From JAWOFN01 sp046497505 [NCBI: bacterium] (GTDB lineage Bacteria > Blakebacterota > Blakebacteria > Blakebacterales), in NCBI GenBank assembly GCA_046497505.1, contig JAWOFN010000009.1:1-5275 (forward strand): DNA of 5,275 nucleotides, in the 5' to 3' direction. The position numbers and the translations under genes were made by a program. The notes under the pieces were generated by a model that searched no databases, was not told the origin of the DNA, and worked only from the letters and a program-made list of their open reading frames with translations. Below, piece after piece: positions 1 to 5,275 of the stretch; positions within the stretch are counted from its first letter, which is position 1, and each line of letters opens with the position of its first letter.

Positions 1-1
1 G

Positions 2-1681
2 TTCCGGGTGCGGGCCTACCGGAACGCGGCCCGGACCATCGACGGCCTCACCCGCTCTCTCACCGAGATGGTGGAGGAGGGGGAGGACCTCACCCGACTC
101 TCCGACGTGGGGGAGGACATCTCCGGATACATCACCGAACTGGTCCAGACCGGCCGCCTGGAACTCCTCCAGAAGATCAAGGAAGAGGTGCCGGGCACGC
201 TGGCCCGGCTGCTGGAACTGGACGGGGTGGGACCGAAGACCGCCCAGCAGCTCTACGAGGAGCTGGACATCACCTCGGTGGAGGAGCTGGAGGAGGCCCT
301 GGAGGAGGGGGAGGTCCAGGAACTCGAGGGGCTGGGGGAGAAGAAGGCCGAGAAGATGGAGCGCTCCATCGAGGTGTATCGGGAGCACCGCCAGCGTTTC
401 AAGCTGGGGGACGCGGACCAGCTGGTCCGGCCCCTGAAGGAGTACATGGAGGACGCCCCCGGCATCCAGGAACTGGAAGTGACGGGAAGCTACCGCCGCC
501 GCAGGGAGACGGTGGGAGACATCGACCTGCTGGCGGTATGCGACGATCCCGGACCCCTCATGGACCACTTCACCTCCTTCGAAGCGGTGGACCGCGTGGC
601 GGAGGCGGGAGACACCCGGGGCACGGTGATCCTGCGGAGCGGACTGCAGGTGGACATACGTATCCTGCCGGAACGCTCCTACGGCGCGGCTCTCCACTAC
701 TTCACCGGGTCGAAGGACCATAACGTGGCGATCCGCAAGCGGGGGGTCGAACAGGGACTGCGGATCAGCGAATACGGGGTGTTCGAGGTCCCCGGCGAGA
801 AGGATGCCGAGGAGATGGACCCCGAGGAGGGGGAGCGCATCGGAGGGGCCCGGGAGGAAGAGGTGTACGACGCGGTGGGCCTCCCGTGGATCGCCCCCGA
901 GCTGCGCGAGGGACGGGGTGAGATCGAGGCCGCCGAGGAGGACCGCCTCCCCGAGCTGCTGACACTCGACGACATCCGGGGGGACCTGCAGCTGCACACC
1001 ACCTGGTCGGACGGCGAGGAGGAGATCGCCGCGATGGCCGAGGCGTGCAGGGAGCGCGGTTACGACTACCTGGCCGTCACCGACCACTCGCAGCGGGTGA
1101 GCGTGGCCCAGGGACTGGACGAACAGGGCGTGGAGGAACAGTGGGAGGCGATCGAGGAGGCGCAGGACCGGGTGGATGGGATCCGGATCCTGAAGGGGAT
1201 GGAGGTGGATATCCTCGAGGACGGCAGCCTCGACCTGGACGATGAACACCTGGAGGGGCTGGACCTGGTCCTCGTCTCCGTCCACTCCTACATGGACCTG
1301 GACAGATCGGAGCAGACCGACCGGATCATCACGGCCATCTCCCACCCGGCCGTCCATATCCTCGGGCATCCCACCGGCCGCATCATCAACGAGCGGGAAC
1401 CGTACGAGGTGGACATGGAGGAGGTCCTCCAGGCCGCCGCCGAGCACGACGTGGCCCTGGAGATCAACGCCAACCCCGACCGGCTCGACCTCACCGACAC
1501 CCATGTCTACCGGGCCCGGCAGGTGGGGGTGAGGATCTCCATCGGCACCGACGCCCACGCTGCCCGGGAGCTGCGGTTCATGTCGTACGGTGTGGACCAG
1601 GCGCGCCGAGGCTGGCTGGAGACCGGCGACGTCATCAACACCTGGCCGCTGGACGAACTGGTGGATCGGCTCGAAGGATGA
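2..1681 (+). CDS. polX: DNA polymerase X with C-terminal PHP domain (PolX), 5'-partial
   Basis: Family X DNA polymerase fused to a PHP metal-dependent phosphoesterase. In characterised bacterial members it fills short gaps in DNA repair and has 3'-5' exonuclease or AP-processing activity in the PHP part. The frame is open to the left edge: the visible protein starts F-R-V-R-A-Y-R-N-A-A, a block normally some 25 residues inside PolX, so the true start lies upstream and the GTG at nt 8 is probably internal. Numbering from that GTG: 8-kDa helix-hairpin-helix near 33-50; further HhH motifs near 67-88 (GVGPKTA at 73-79) and 106-117; nucleotidyltransferase GS motif at 160-161 with catalytic D171 and D173 and third Asp D216; YFTGS at 231-235, the dNTP-selection element. 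The PHP domain begins near 325 and carries DLQLH (326-330), D335, TDH (H360), GMEVD (E399), SVHS (H426), LGHP (H454) and GTDAH (D515, H517). All metal-ligand blocks are recognisable, so both active sites look intact. The first PHP block has Gln where many PHP proteins have His. The gene ends in TGA with no obvious terminator. Confidence 0.95.
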   Translation, partial: FRVRAYRNAARTIDGLTRSLTEMVEEGEDLTRLSDVGEDISGYITELVQTGRLELLQKIKEEVPGTLARLLELDGVGPKTAQQLYEELDITSVEELEEALEEGEVQELEGLGEKKAEKMERSIEVYREHRQRFKLGDADQLVRPLKEYMEDAPGIQELEVTGSYRRRRETVGDIDLLAVCDDPGPLMDHFTSFEAVDRVAEAGDTRGTVILRSGLQVDIRILPERSYGAALHYFTGSKDHNVAIRKRGVEQGLRISEYGVFEVPGEKDAEEMDPEEGERIGGAREEEVYDAVGLPWIAPELREGRGEIEAAEEDRLPELLTLDDIRGDLQLHTTWSDGEEEIAAMAEACRERGYDYLAVTDHSQRVSVAQGLDEQGVEEQWEAIEEAQDRVDGIRILKGMEVDILEDGSLDLDDEHLEGLDLVLVSVHSYMDLDRSEQTDRIITAISHPAVHILGHPTGRIINEREPYEVDMEEVLQAAAEHDVALEINANPDRLDLTDTHVYRARQVGVRISIGTDAHAARELRFMSYGVDQARRGWLETGDVINTWPLDELVDRLEG

Positions 1682-1750
1682 GGGGAGCGTGCACGAGGAC
1701 GCGGGCGAGGTGACCGCGGGAGGCAGAGAAGGAGAGCGCGACACACAGAG

Positions 1751-1757
1751 AGGGAGG
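1751..1757 (+). promoter_or_regulatory. Shine-Dalgarno sequence of the AhpD-like gene
   Basis: AGGGAGG lies 3 nt before the ATG at 1761. It is the best purine-rich match in the 79-nt spacer. The spacing is shorter than usual, but it supports 1761 over the GTG codons further upstream in the same frame, which would add Arg/Gly/Glu-rich residues unlike the family's usual N-terminus. The rest of the spacer (1682-1750) shows no -35/-10 pair and no hairpin followed by a T run, so read-through from polX is plausible but not shown. Confidence 0.6.
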
Positions 1758-1760
1758 ACG

Positions 1761-2120
1761 ATGGATTACACGGAGATACGCAGCAGCGTCCAGAAGCGGA
1801 TGGGTCGTCTCGGCGAGGGGATCCCGGAGACCATGGGAGGCTTCCAGGAACTCCACGAGGCCTCGGTGGCCGATGGGGCCCTGAGCACCAAGACGAAGGA
1901 ACTCATCGCCCTGGCCATCGGTGTGACGGTGCGGTGCGACGGATGCATCGCTTACCACGTGAAGGAGGCCCTCGACGCCGGAGCCAGCAGGGAGGAGATC
2001 CTGGAGACTCTGGGCGTGACGATCCTCATGGGGGGCGGTCCGGGGGTGGTCTACGCCTCCGAGGCCATGGAGGCCGCGGAACAGTTCATGGATGAGGAAG
2101 GGAAACAGGGACATGCCTGA
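1761..2120 (+). CDS. Carboxymuconolactone decarboxylase / AhpD-like family protein
   Basis: A 119-residue single-domain protein of the carboxymuconolactone decarboxylase (CMD) superfamily, most like the stand-alone AhpD-type proteins. E47, C59, C62 and H66 reproduce the spacing of the AhpD active site (Glu, 12 residues to the first Cys, C-x2-C, then x3-H), in the context K-E-L-I-A-L-A-I-G then C-D-G-C. In Mycobacterium AhpD these residues form a thiol-disulfide relay for alkylhydroperoxide reductase, so a cytoplasmic redox or peroxidase role is the best guess. True gamma-carboxymuconolactone decarboxylation is less likely, because no aromatic catabolism genes are nearby and the C-x2-C pair points to redox chemistry. 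The Gly-rich stretch at 90-95 and the following helix fit the CMD helical fold. There is no signal peptide or membrane segment. The ATG start at 1761 gives the typical short N-terminus (MDYTEI) and has a Shine-Dalgarno sequence. The 3' end overlaps ppsA by 8 nt, indicating co-translation. The exact substrate is unknown. Confidence 0.9.
   Translation: MDYTEIRSSVQKRMGRLGEGIPETMGGFQELHEASVADGALSTKTKELIALAIGVTVRCDGCIAYHVKEALDAGASREEILETLGVTILMGGGPGVVYASEAMEAAEQFMDEEGKQGHA
2094..2102 (+). promoter_or_regulatory. Shine-Dalgarno sequence deciding the ppsA start
   Basis: GAGGAAGGG inside the end of the preceding gene lies 10 nt before the ATG at 2113. The alternative in-frame ATG at 2092 has no comparable purine tract before it and would add seven residues (MRKGNRD) ahead of the conserved region. 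The site lies within translated sequence, so ribosomes finishing the AhpD-like gene at 2120 are well placed to re-initiate on ppsA. Confidence 0.6.
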
Positions 2121-4551
2121 AGGACAGCGCTACATCCGATGGCTCGAGGAACTGGACTCCGACCAGGTCGACCGGGTCGGGGGGAAGAACGCTTCTTTGG
2201 GAGAGATGCTCTCCGAGCTGGAAGCGGAGGGGATCCGCGTCCCCGGGGGGTTCGCCACCACAGCGGAGGCCTACCGCCGCTTCCTCGAGGAGAACAGGCT
2301 GGAGGGACCCATCCGGGAGGCACTGGAACGGTTCGAGGAGGATCCCGACGCCCTCCCCGAGGTGGGGGAGACGATCCGGGGGCACTTCCTGGAGGCGGCC
2401 TGGCCCGAGGAGGTGGAGGAGGCGATACGAGGCGCCTACGAGGAGCTCTCCGAGCGCGCCGGGTCGGCGGACCCCCCCATAGCAGCCCGCAGCAGCGCAA
2501 CCGCCGAGGACCTCCCCGAGGCCAGCTTCGCCGGCCAGCAGGAGACCTACCTCAACATCCGGGGAGCCGACGAGGTCCTGGACGCCTGCCGCCGCTGCCT
2601 GGCCTCCCTCTTCACCGACCGGGCCATCTCCTACCGCCAGGAACAGGGTTTCGGCCACCTGGACGTGGCGCTCTCGGTGGGGGTCCAGCGCATGGCGGAC
2701 ACCAACCGGGGCGGAGCGGGGGTGGCCTTCACCCTCGACACCCGGACCGGCTTCCCCGAGGTGGTGGTCATCAACGCGGGCTGGGGACTGGGTGAGAACG
2801 TGGTGGCCGGCAAGGTGAACCCGGATGCCTACCAGGTCTTCAAGCCCGCCCTGGAGAAGGAGGGAACGCTCCCGATCATCAAGAAGAAGCTGGGGGAGAA
2901 GGGGGAGCGGATCGTGCTGACCGGAGGGGCCGGCGAGGAGGAGGACGGGAGCGGCGAGGACCGAAAGGCGGGAGAAGACCGCGAACCCACCCGCTCCGAG
3001 GAGGTCCCGGAGGAGGAACGGGCCCGGTTCGTACTGGGGGAGGAGGAGATCGTCACCCTGGGACGCTGGGCGGTGGCCATCGAGCGGCACTACGGACGAC
3101 CCATGGACATCGAGTGGGCCTGGGAGGGGCCGGGAGGGGACCTCTACATCCTGCAGGCCCGTCCCGAGACAGTCCAGTCCCAGAAGGAACAGGGGAAGCT
3201 CCGAACCTACCGTCTCACCGAGGAGGGGGAGGTGGTGGTCACCGGCGAGGCCATCGGAGACGGCGCGGCCGCCGGGAAGGCCTTCGTGCTGCTGGACCTG
3301 GAGGATGCGGACCGGTTCGAGGAGGGGGGTATCCTGGTCACCGATATGACCGATCCCGACTGGGTGCCGCTCATGGAGGCGGCGGACGGCATCGTGACCG
3401 ACCAGGGGGGACGGACCTCCCATGCCGCCATCGTGAGCCGGGAACTGGGGGTGCCCGCGGTCATCGGCACCTCGGAAGGGACCGAACGGATCGGAGACGG
3501 GGACCCCATCACCCTCTCCTGCATCTCGGGGGAGGAGGGAAAGGTCTATGAAGGGGAACTCGCGTTCGAATCGGAGGAGATCGACACCGGCGGACTGCCC
3601 GAACTGGACACGCGCATCATGGTGAACCTGGCCAGCCCCGCCGGGGCCTTCCGCTGGTGGGACCTGCCGGTGAGCGGCATCGGGCTCGCCCGCATGGAGT
3701 TCATCATCAACAACATCATCCAGATCCATCCCCTCGCCCTGACCCGTTTCGAGGAGGTGGAGGAGGAAGAGGTCCGGGAGGCCATCGAGGAACGGACCCG
3801 GGGGTATGAGGACCGTACCGAGTACTTCGTCGAGCACCTCGCCCGGGGCATCGCCCGCATAGCGGCCTCCCAGTACCCCGACCCCGCCATCGTCCGCCTC
3901 AGCGACTTCAAGTCGAACGAGTACGCCGACCTCATCGGCGGGCACCTCTTCGAGCCGGCGGAGGCCAACCCCATGCTGGGTTTCCGGGGGGCCTCACGCT
4001 ACGTGAGCGAGGAATACCGGGACGGCTTCGACCTGGAGTGCAGGGCGTTGATGCGGGCCCGGACCCGCCTGGGCCTGGGCAACATCGTGGTGCTGGTGCC
4101 CTTCTGCAGGACCCTGGAGGAGGCGGACGGGGTGCTGGAGGCGATGGCCGAAGAAGGTCTGGAACAGGGGGAGGAGGGGCTGGAGGTGTACGTGATGGCC
4201 GAGATCCCCTCCAATATCCGCCTGGCGGACGGCTTCGCGGAGCGGTTCGACGGCTTCTCCATCGGGACCAACGATCTGACCCAGCTCATCCTGGGGGTGG
4301 ACCGGGACTCCGAGGCACTGGCCCACCTCTTCGATGAGCGGAACGAGGCGGTACGATCGGCGGTCCGGGAACTCATCGATCGGGCCCACGCGAGGGACCG
4401 CCCCGTGGGGATCTGCGGTCAGGCTCCCAGCGACCACCCGGAGTTCGCCGAGTTCCTCGTGGAGTGCGGTATCGATTCCATCAGCGTGAACCCGGACTCG
4501 GTGATGCAGGTCCGCGAGCACGTGGCACGGGCGGAGGAGAAGAGCGGCTGA
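2113..4551 (+). CDS. ppsA: Phosphoenolpyruvate synthase (pyruvate, water dikinase)
   Basis: Converts pyruvate + ATP + H2O to PEP + AMP + phosphate (EC 2.7.9.2), a cytoplasmic step feeding gluconeogenesis. The 812 residues are close to the roughly 790 of E. coli PpsA, and similarity runs end to end. The N-terminal ATP-binding half (about 1-355) has VGGKNASLGEM (22-32), AARSSATAEDLPEASFAGQQE (124-144, R126), RPMDIEWA (329-336) and the closing LQARPE (347-352). The swivelling phosphohistidine domain (about 375-480) has DMTDPDW and GGRTSHAA, with catalytic H437. T435, two residues before it, matches the Thr phosphorylated by PpsR-type regulators. The C-terminal PEP/pyruvate barrel (about 500-812) has GIGLARMEF (R527), VRLSDFKSNEY (R595), MLGFRGASRY (R625), MAEIPSN (E697, N701), GTNDLTQ (N720, D721) and GICGQAPSDHPE with catalytic C768. 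All key residues are present. Residues about 270-295 form an acidic insert longer than in E. coli. The start at 2113 is chosen from its ribosome-binding site and the family N-terminus. PPDK is excluded by the PpsA-type motifs and domain order; no PpsR gene is visible. Confidence 0.97.
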   Translation: MPEGQRYIRWLEELDSDQVDRVGGKNASLGEMLSELEAEGIRVPGGFATTAEAYRRFLEENRLEGPIREALERFEEDPDALPEVGETIRGHFLEAAWPEEVEEAIRGAYEELSERAGSADPPIAARSSATAEDLPEASFAGQQETYLNIRGADEVLDACRRCLASLFTDRAISYRQEQGFGHLDVALSVGVQRMADTNRGGAGVAFTLDTRTGFPEVVVINAGWGLGENVVAGKVNPDAYQVFKPALEKEGTLPIIKKKLGEKGERIVLTGGAGEEEDGSGEDRKAGEDREPTRSEEVPEEERARFVLGEEEIVTLGRWAVAIERHYGRPMDIEWAWEGPGGDLYILQARPETVQSQKEQGKLRTYRLTEEGEVVVTGEAIGDGAAAGKAFVLLDLEDADRFEEGGILVTDMTDPDWVPLMEAADGIVTDQGGRTSHAAIVSRELGVPAVIGTSEGTERIGDGDPITLSCISGEEGKVYEGELAFESEEIDTGGLPELDTRIMVNLASPAGAFRWWDLPVSGIGLARMEFIINNIIQIHPLALTRFEEVEEEEVREAIEERTRGYEDRTEYFVEHLARGIARIAASQYPDPAIVRLSDFKSNEYADLIGGHLFEPAEANPMLGFRGASRYVSEEYRDGFDLECRALMRARTRLGLGNIVVLVPFCRTLEEADGVLEAMAEEGLEQGEEGLEVYVMAEIPSNIRLADGFAERFDGFSIGTNDLTQLILGVDRDSEALAHLFDERNEAVRSAVRELIDRAHARDRPVGICGQAPSDHPEFAEFLVECGIDSISVNPDSVMQVREHVARAEEKSG

Positions 4552-4566
4552 GGACCGTGGGCTCAG
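4548..4566. other. Short inverted repeat spanning both converging stop codons
   Basis: CTGAG at 4548-4552 and CTCAG at 4562-4566 are reverse complements separated by 9 nt. Each arm contains one gene's TGA: ppsA on plus and rlmN on minus. The whole intergenic gap between the two genes is 11 nt. A 5-bp stem with a 9-nt loop and no T tract is weak, so this is at most a minimal two-way hairpin. It may simply reflect both genes ending in C-TGA-G. Confidence 0.25.
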
Positions 4567-5275
4567 GGACCCGCCAGGGCGAGCTGGCCGCAGGCGGCCC
4601 CCACGTCCCGTCCTCGGCTCCAGCGCACCGAGACCGCCACTCCCTCCTCCTCGAGCAGACCCCGGAAGGCGCGGATGCGCTCTTCCGAGGAGGCGGCCAC
4701 GGGGGCCCCCTTCCACGGGTTCCAGGGGATCAGGTCCACGTGGGCGCTCAGCCCCCGCAGCAGTCCGGCCAGGCGGCGGGCCTGCCAGTCGTGGTCGTTC
4801 AGCCGGTTCAAGAGGGTGTACTCCACGGTCACCCGCCGGCCGACCCGGTCGAAGTAGTTGCGCACCGCCGCCATGATCTCCTCGATGGCGAAGCGGTGTG
4901 CGGTGGGGATGATGCGGCGGCGGGTCTCATCGTCCGGAGCATGGAGGGAGAGGGCCAGTCGGACCCCCAGGTCCTCATCCGCCAGTCGATAGATACCCTC
5001 CGGGATACCCACGGTGGAGAGGGTGATGCGGCGGGGGCTGAGGTCCATGGCGGCGGGGTCGATCATCCGCCTCACCGCGGTGCTCACCGCGTCGAGGTTC
5101 AACAGGGGTTCTCCCATACCCATCAGGACGATGTTCCGGATATCCTCCGGAGGATGGCCCTGGTGGGCGGCGGCGGCCAGGACCTGGTCGAGGATCTCAT
5201 GGGGCTCCAGGTCGCGGCCGAAGCCCATCTTCCCGGTGGCGCAGAAGGTGCACCCGGCCGGACAGCCCACCTGGC
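4563..5275 (-). CDS. rlmN: 23S rRNA (adenine(2503)-C(2))-methyltransferase RlmN, N-terminus off the window
   Basis: Radical-SAM enzyme that adds a methyl group to C2 of A2503 in 23S rRNA, and in E. coli also to A37 of some tRNAs, supporting decoding accuracy. The frame is open to the right edge. The visible protein begins [11 protein letters not shown], so about 100 or more N-terminal residues and the start are missing. Numbering from the Val codon at 5270: the [4Fe-4S] cysteines are C3, C7 and C10 (C-x3-C-x2-C); the [11 protein letters not shown]-binding block is at 51-58; the LSLHAPDD block is at 108-114; LIPWNPW is at 180-186; and [12 protein letters not shown] at 219-230 has C227, the cysteine that carries the transferred methyl group in RlmN. 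The second catalytic Cys, just upstream of the cluster motif, falls outside the window. The AACGQL ending separates it from ordinary radical-SAM proteins. Cfr shares the chemistry but is a less likely fit on these blocks and on the housekeeping-like setting. The protein ends 8 residues after C227, a short tail. It converges on ppsA and so is transcribed separately. Confidence 0.95.
   Translation of the reverse strand, partial: QVGCPAGCTFCATGKMGFGRDLEPHEILDQVLAAAAHQGHPPEDIRNIVLMGMGEPLLNLDAVSTAVRRMIDPAAMDLSPRRITLSTVGIPEGIYRLADEDLGVRLALSLHAPDDETRRRIIPTAHRFAIEEIMAAVRNYFDRVGRRVTVEYTLLNRLNDHDWQARRLAGLLRGLSAHVDLIPWNPWKGAPVAASSEERIRAFRGLLEEEGVAVSVRWSRGRDVGAACGQLALAGP

Noticed and set aside
1688-1695. 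Palindrome CGTGCACG just after polX, considered as an operator or terminator
   Set aside because: A single 8-bp palindrome in GC-rich DNA is expected by chance. There is no loop, no T run and no second copy.
1590-1760. Longer N-terminus for the AhpD-like protein, extending back into polX
   Set aside because: The extra 57 residues are an out-of-frame reading of the polX end plus spacer. The ATG at 1761 has a Shine-Dalgarno sequence and gives the family-typical length.
2092-2112. Upstream ATG for ppsA, adding seven residues
   Set aside because: No ribosome-binding site precedes it, and the added residues lie outside the conserved N-terminus. The ATG at 2113 has a purine-rich site at suitable spacing.
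1635-2114. A 159-codon open frame on the minus strand opposite the AhpD-like gene
   Set aside because: It covers the end of polX, the spacer and the conserved AhpD-like gene, and its translation has no family motif. It is a codon-bias shadow.
2086-3945. A 619-codon open frame on the minus strand opposite ppsA
   Set aside because: Its codons are in exact register with the ppsA codons, so a stop needs TTA, CTA or TCA in the sense strand, which this GC-rich gene avoids. The translation is Gly/Leu/Asp/His-rich with no recognisable domain, while ppsA is conserved end to end.
3994-4716. A 240-codon minus-strand frame crossing the ppsA and rlmN ends
   Set aside because: It overlaps two well-supported genes, and its product is low-complexity with no domain. 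It is a by-product of high GC.
1-5275. CRISPR array, insertion sequence, tRNA or other RNA gene, phage or defence genes
   Set aside because: Reading both strands shows no spaced repeats, no transposase motifs, no tRNA-like cloverleaf, and essentially no non-coding space beyond 79 nt and 11 nt.

Overview
This is a GC-rich window (roughly two thirds G+C by eye) with dense coding and very short intergenic gaps. Third codon positions are almost always G or C, and the proteins are rich in Glu and Arg with little Lys. Together with a radical-SAM RlmN-type rRNA methyltransferase, this points to a bacterium with a high-GC, acidic proteome. I cannot name a phylum from the sequence. Moderately halophilic, thermophilic and actinobacterial-like sources are all compatible.

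Layout. (1) nt 2-1681, plus strand: a bacterial/archaeal-type family X DNA polymerase (PolX) with a C-terminal PHP nuclease domain, missing only its first few dozen residues at the left edge. (2) nt 1682-1760: a 79-nt spacer with a Shine-Dalgarno sequence and no recognisable promoter or terminator. (3) nt 1761-2120, plus: a 119-residue carboxymuconolactone decarboxylase/AhpD-fold protein with an intact E-C-x2-C-x3-H redox motif. (4) nt 2113-4551, plus: a complete phosphoenolpyruvate synthase (PpsA), whose start overlaps the end of the preceding gene by 8 nt. (5) nt 4552-4562: an 11-nt gap between two converging genes. (6) nt 4563-5275, minus: the C-terminal two thirds of RlmN, running off the right edge.

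How they fit together. The three plus-strand genes look like one transcription unit. The AhpD-like gene and ppsA are very probably translationally coupled, while the link to polX is only co-directionality across 79 nt. PolX would act in base-excision or gap-filling DNA repair, PpsA makes PEP from pyruvate and ATP at the entry to gluconeogenesis, the AhpD-like protein probably does thiol/disulfide or peroxide chemistry, and RlmN methylates A2503 of 23S rRNA (and certain tRNAs). No shared pathway is obvious. I find no mobile element, CRISPR array, RNA gene or clearly new system. The most useful leads are the coupling of the AhpD-like gene to ppsA, an acidic insertion of about 14 residues in the PpsA ATP-binding half, and a few non-consensus residues in PolX and RlmN.
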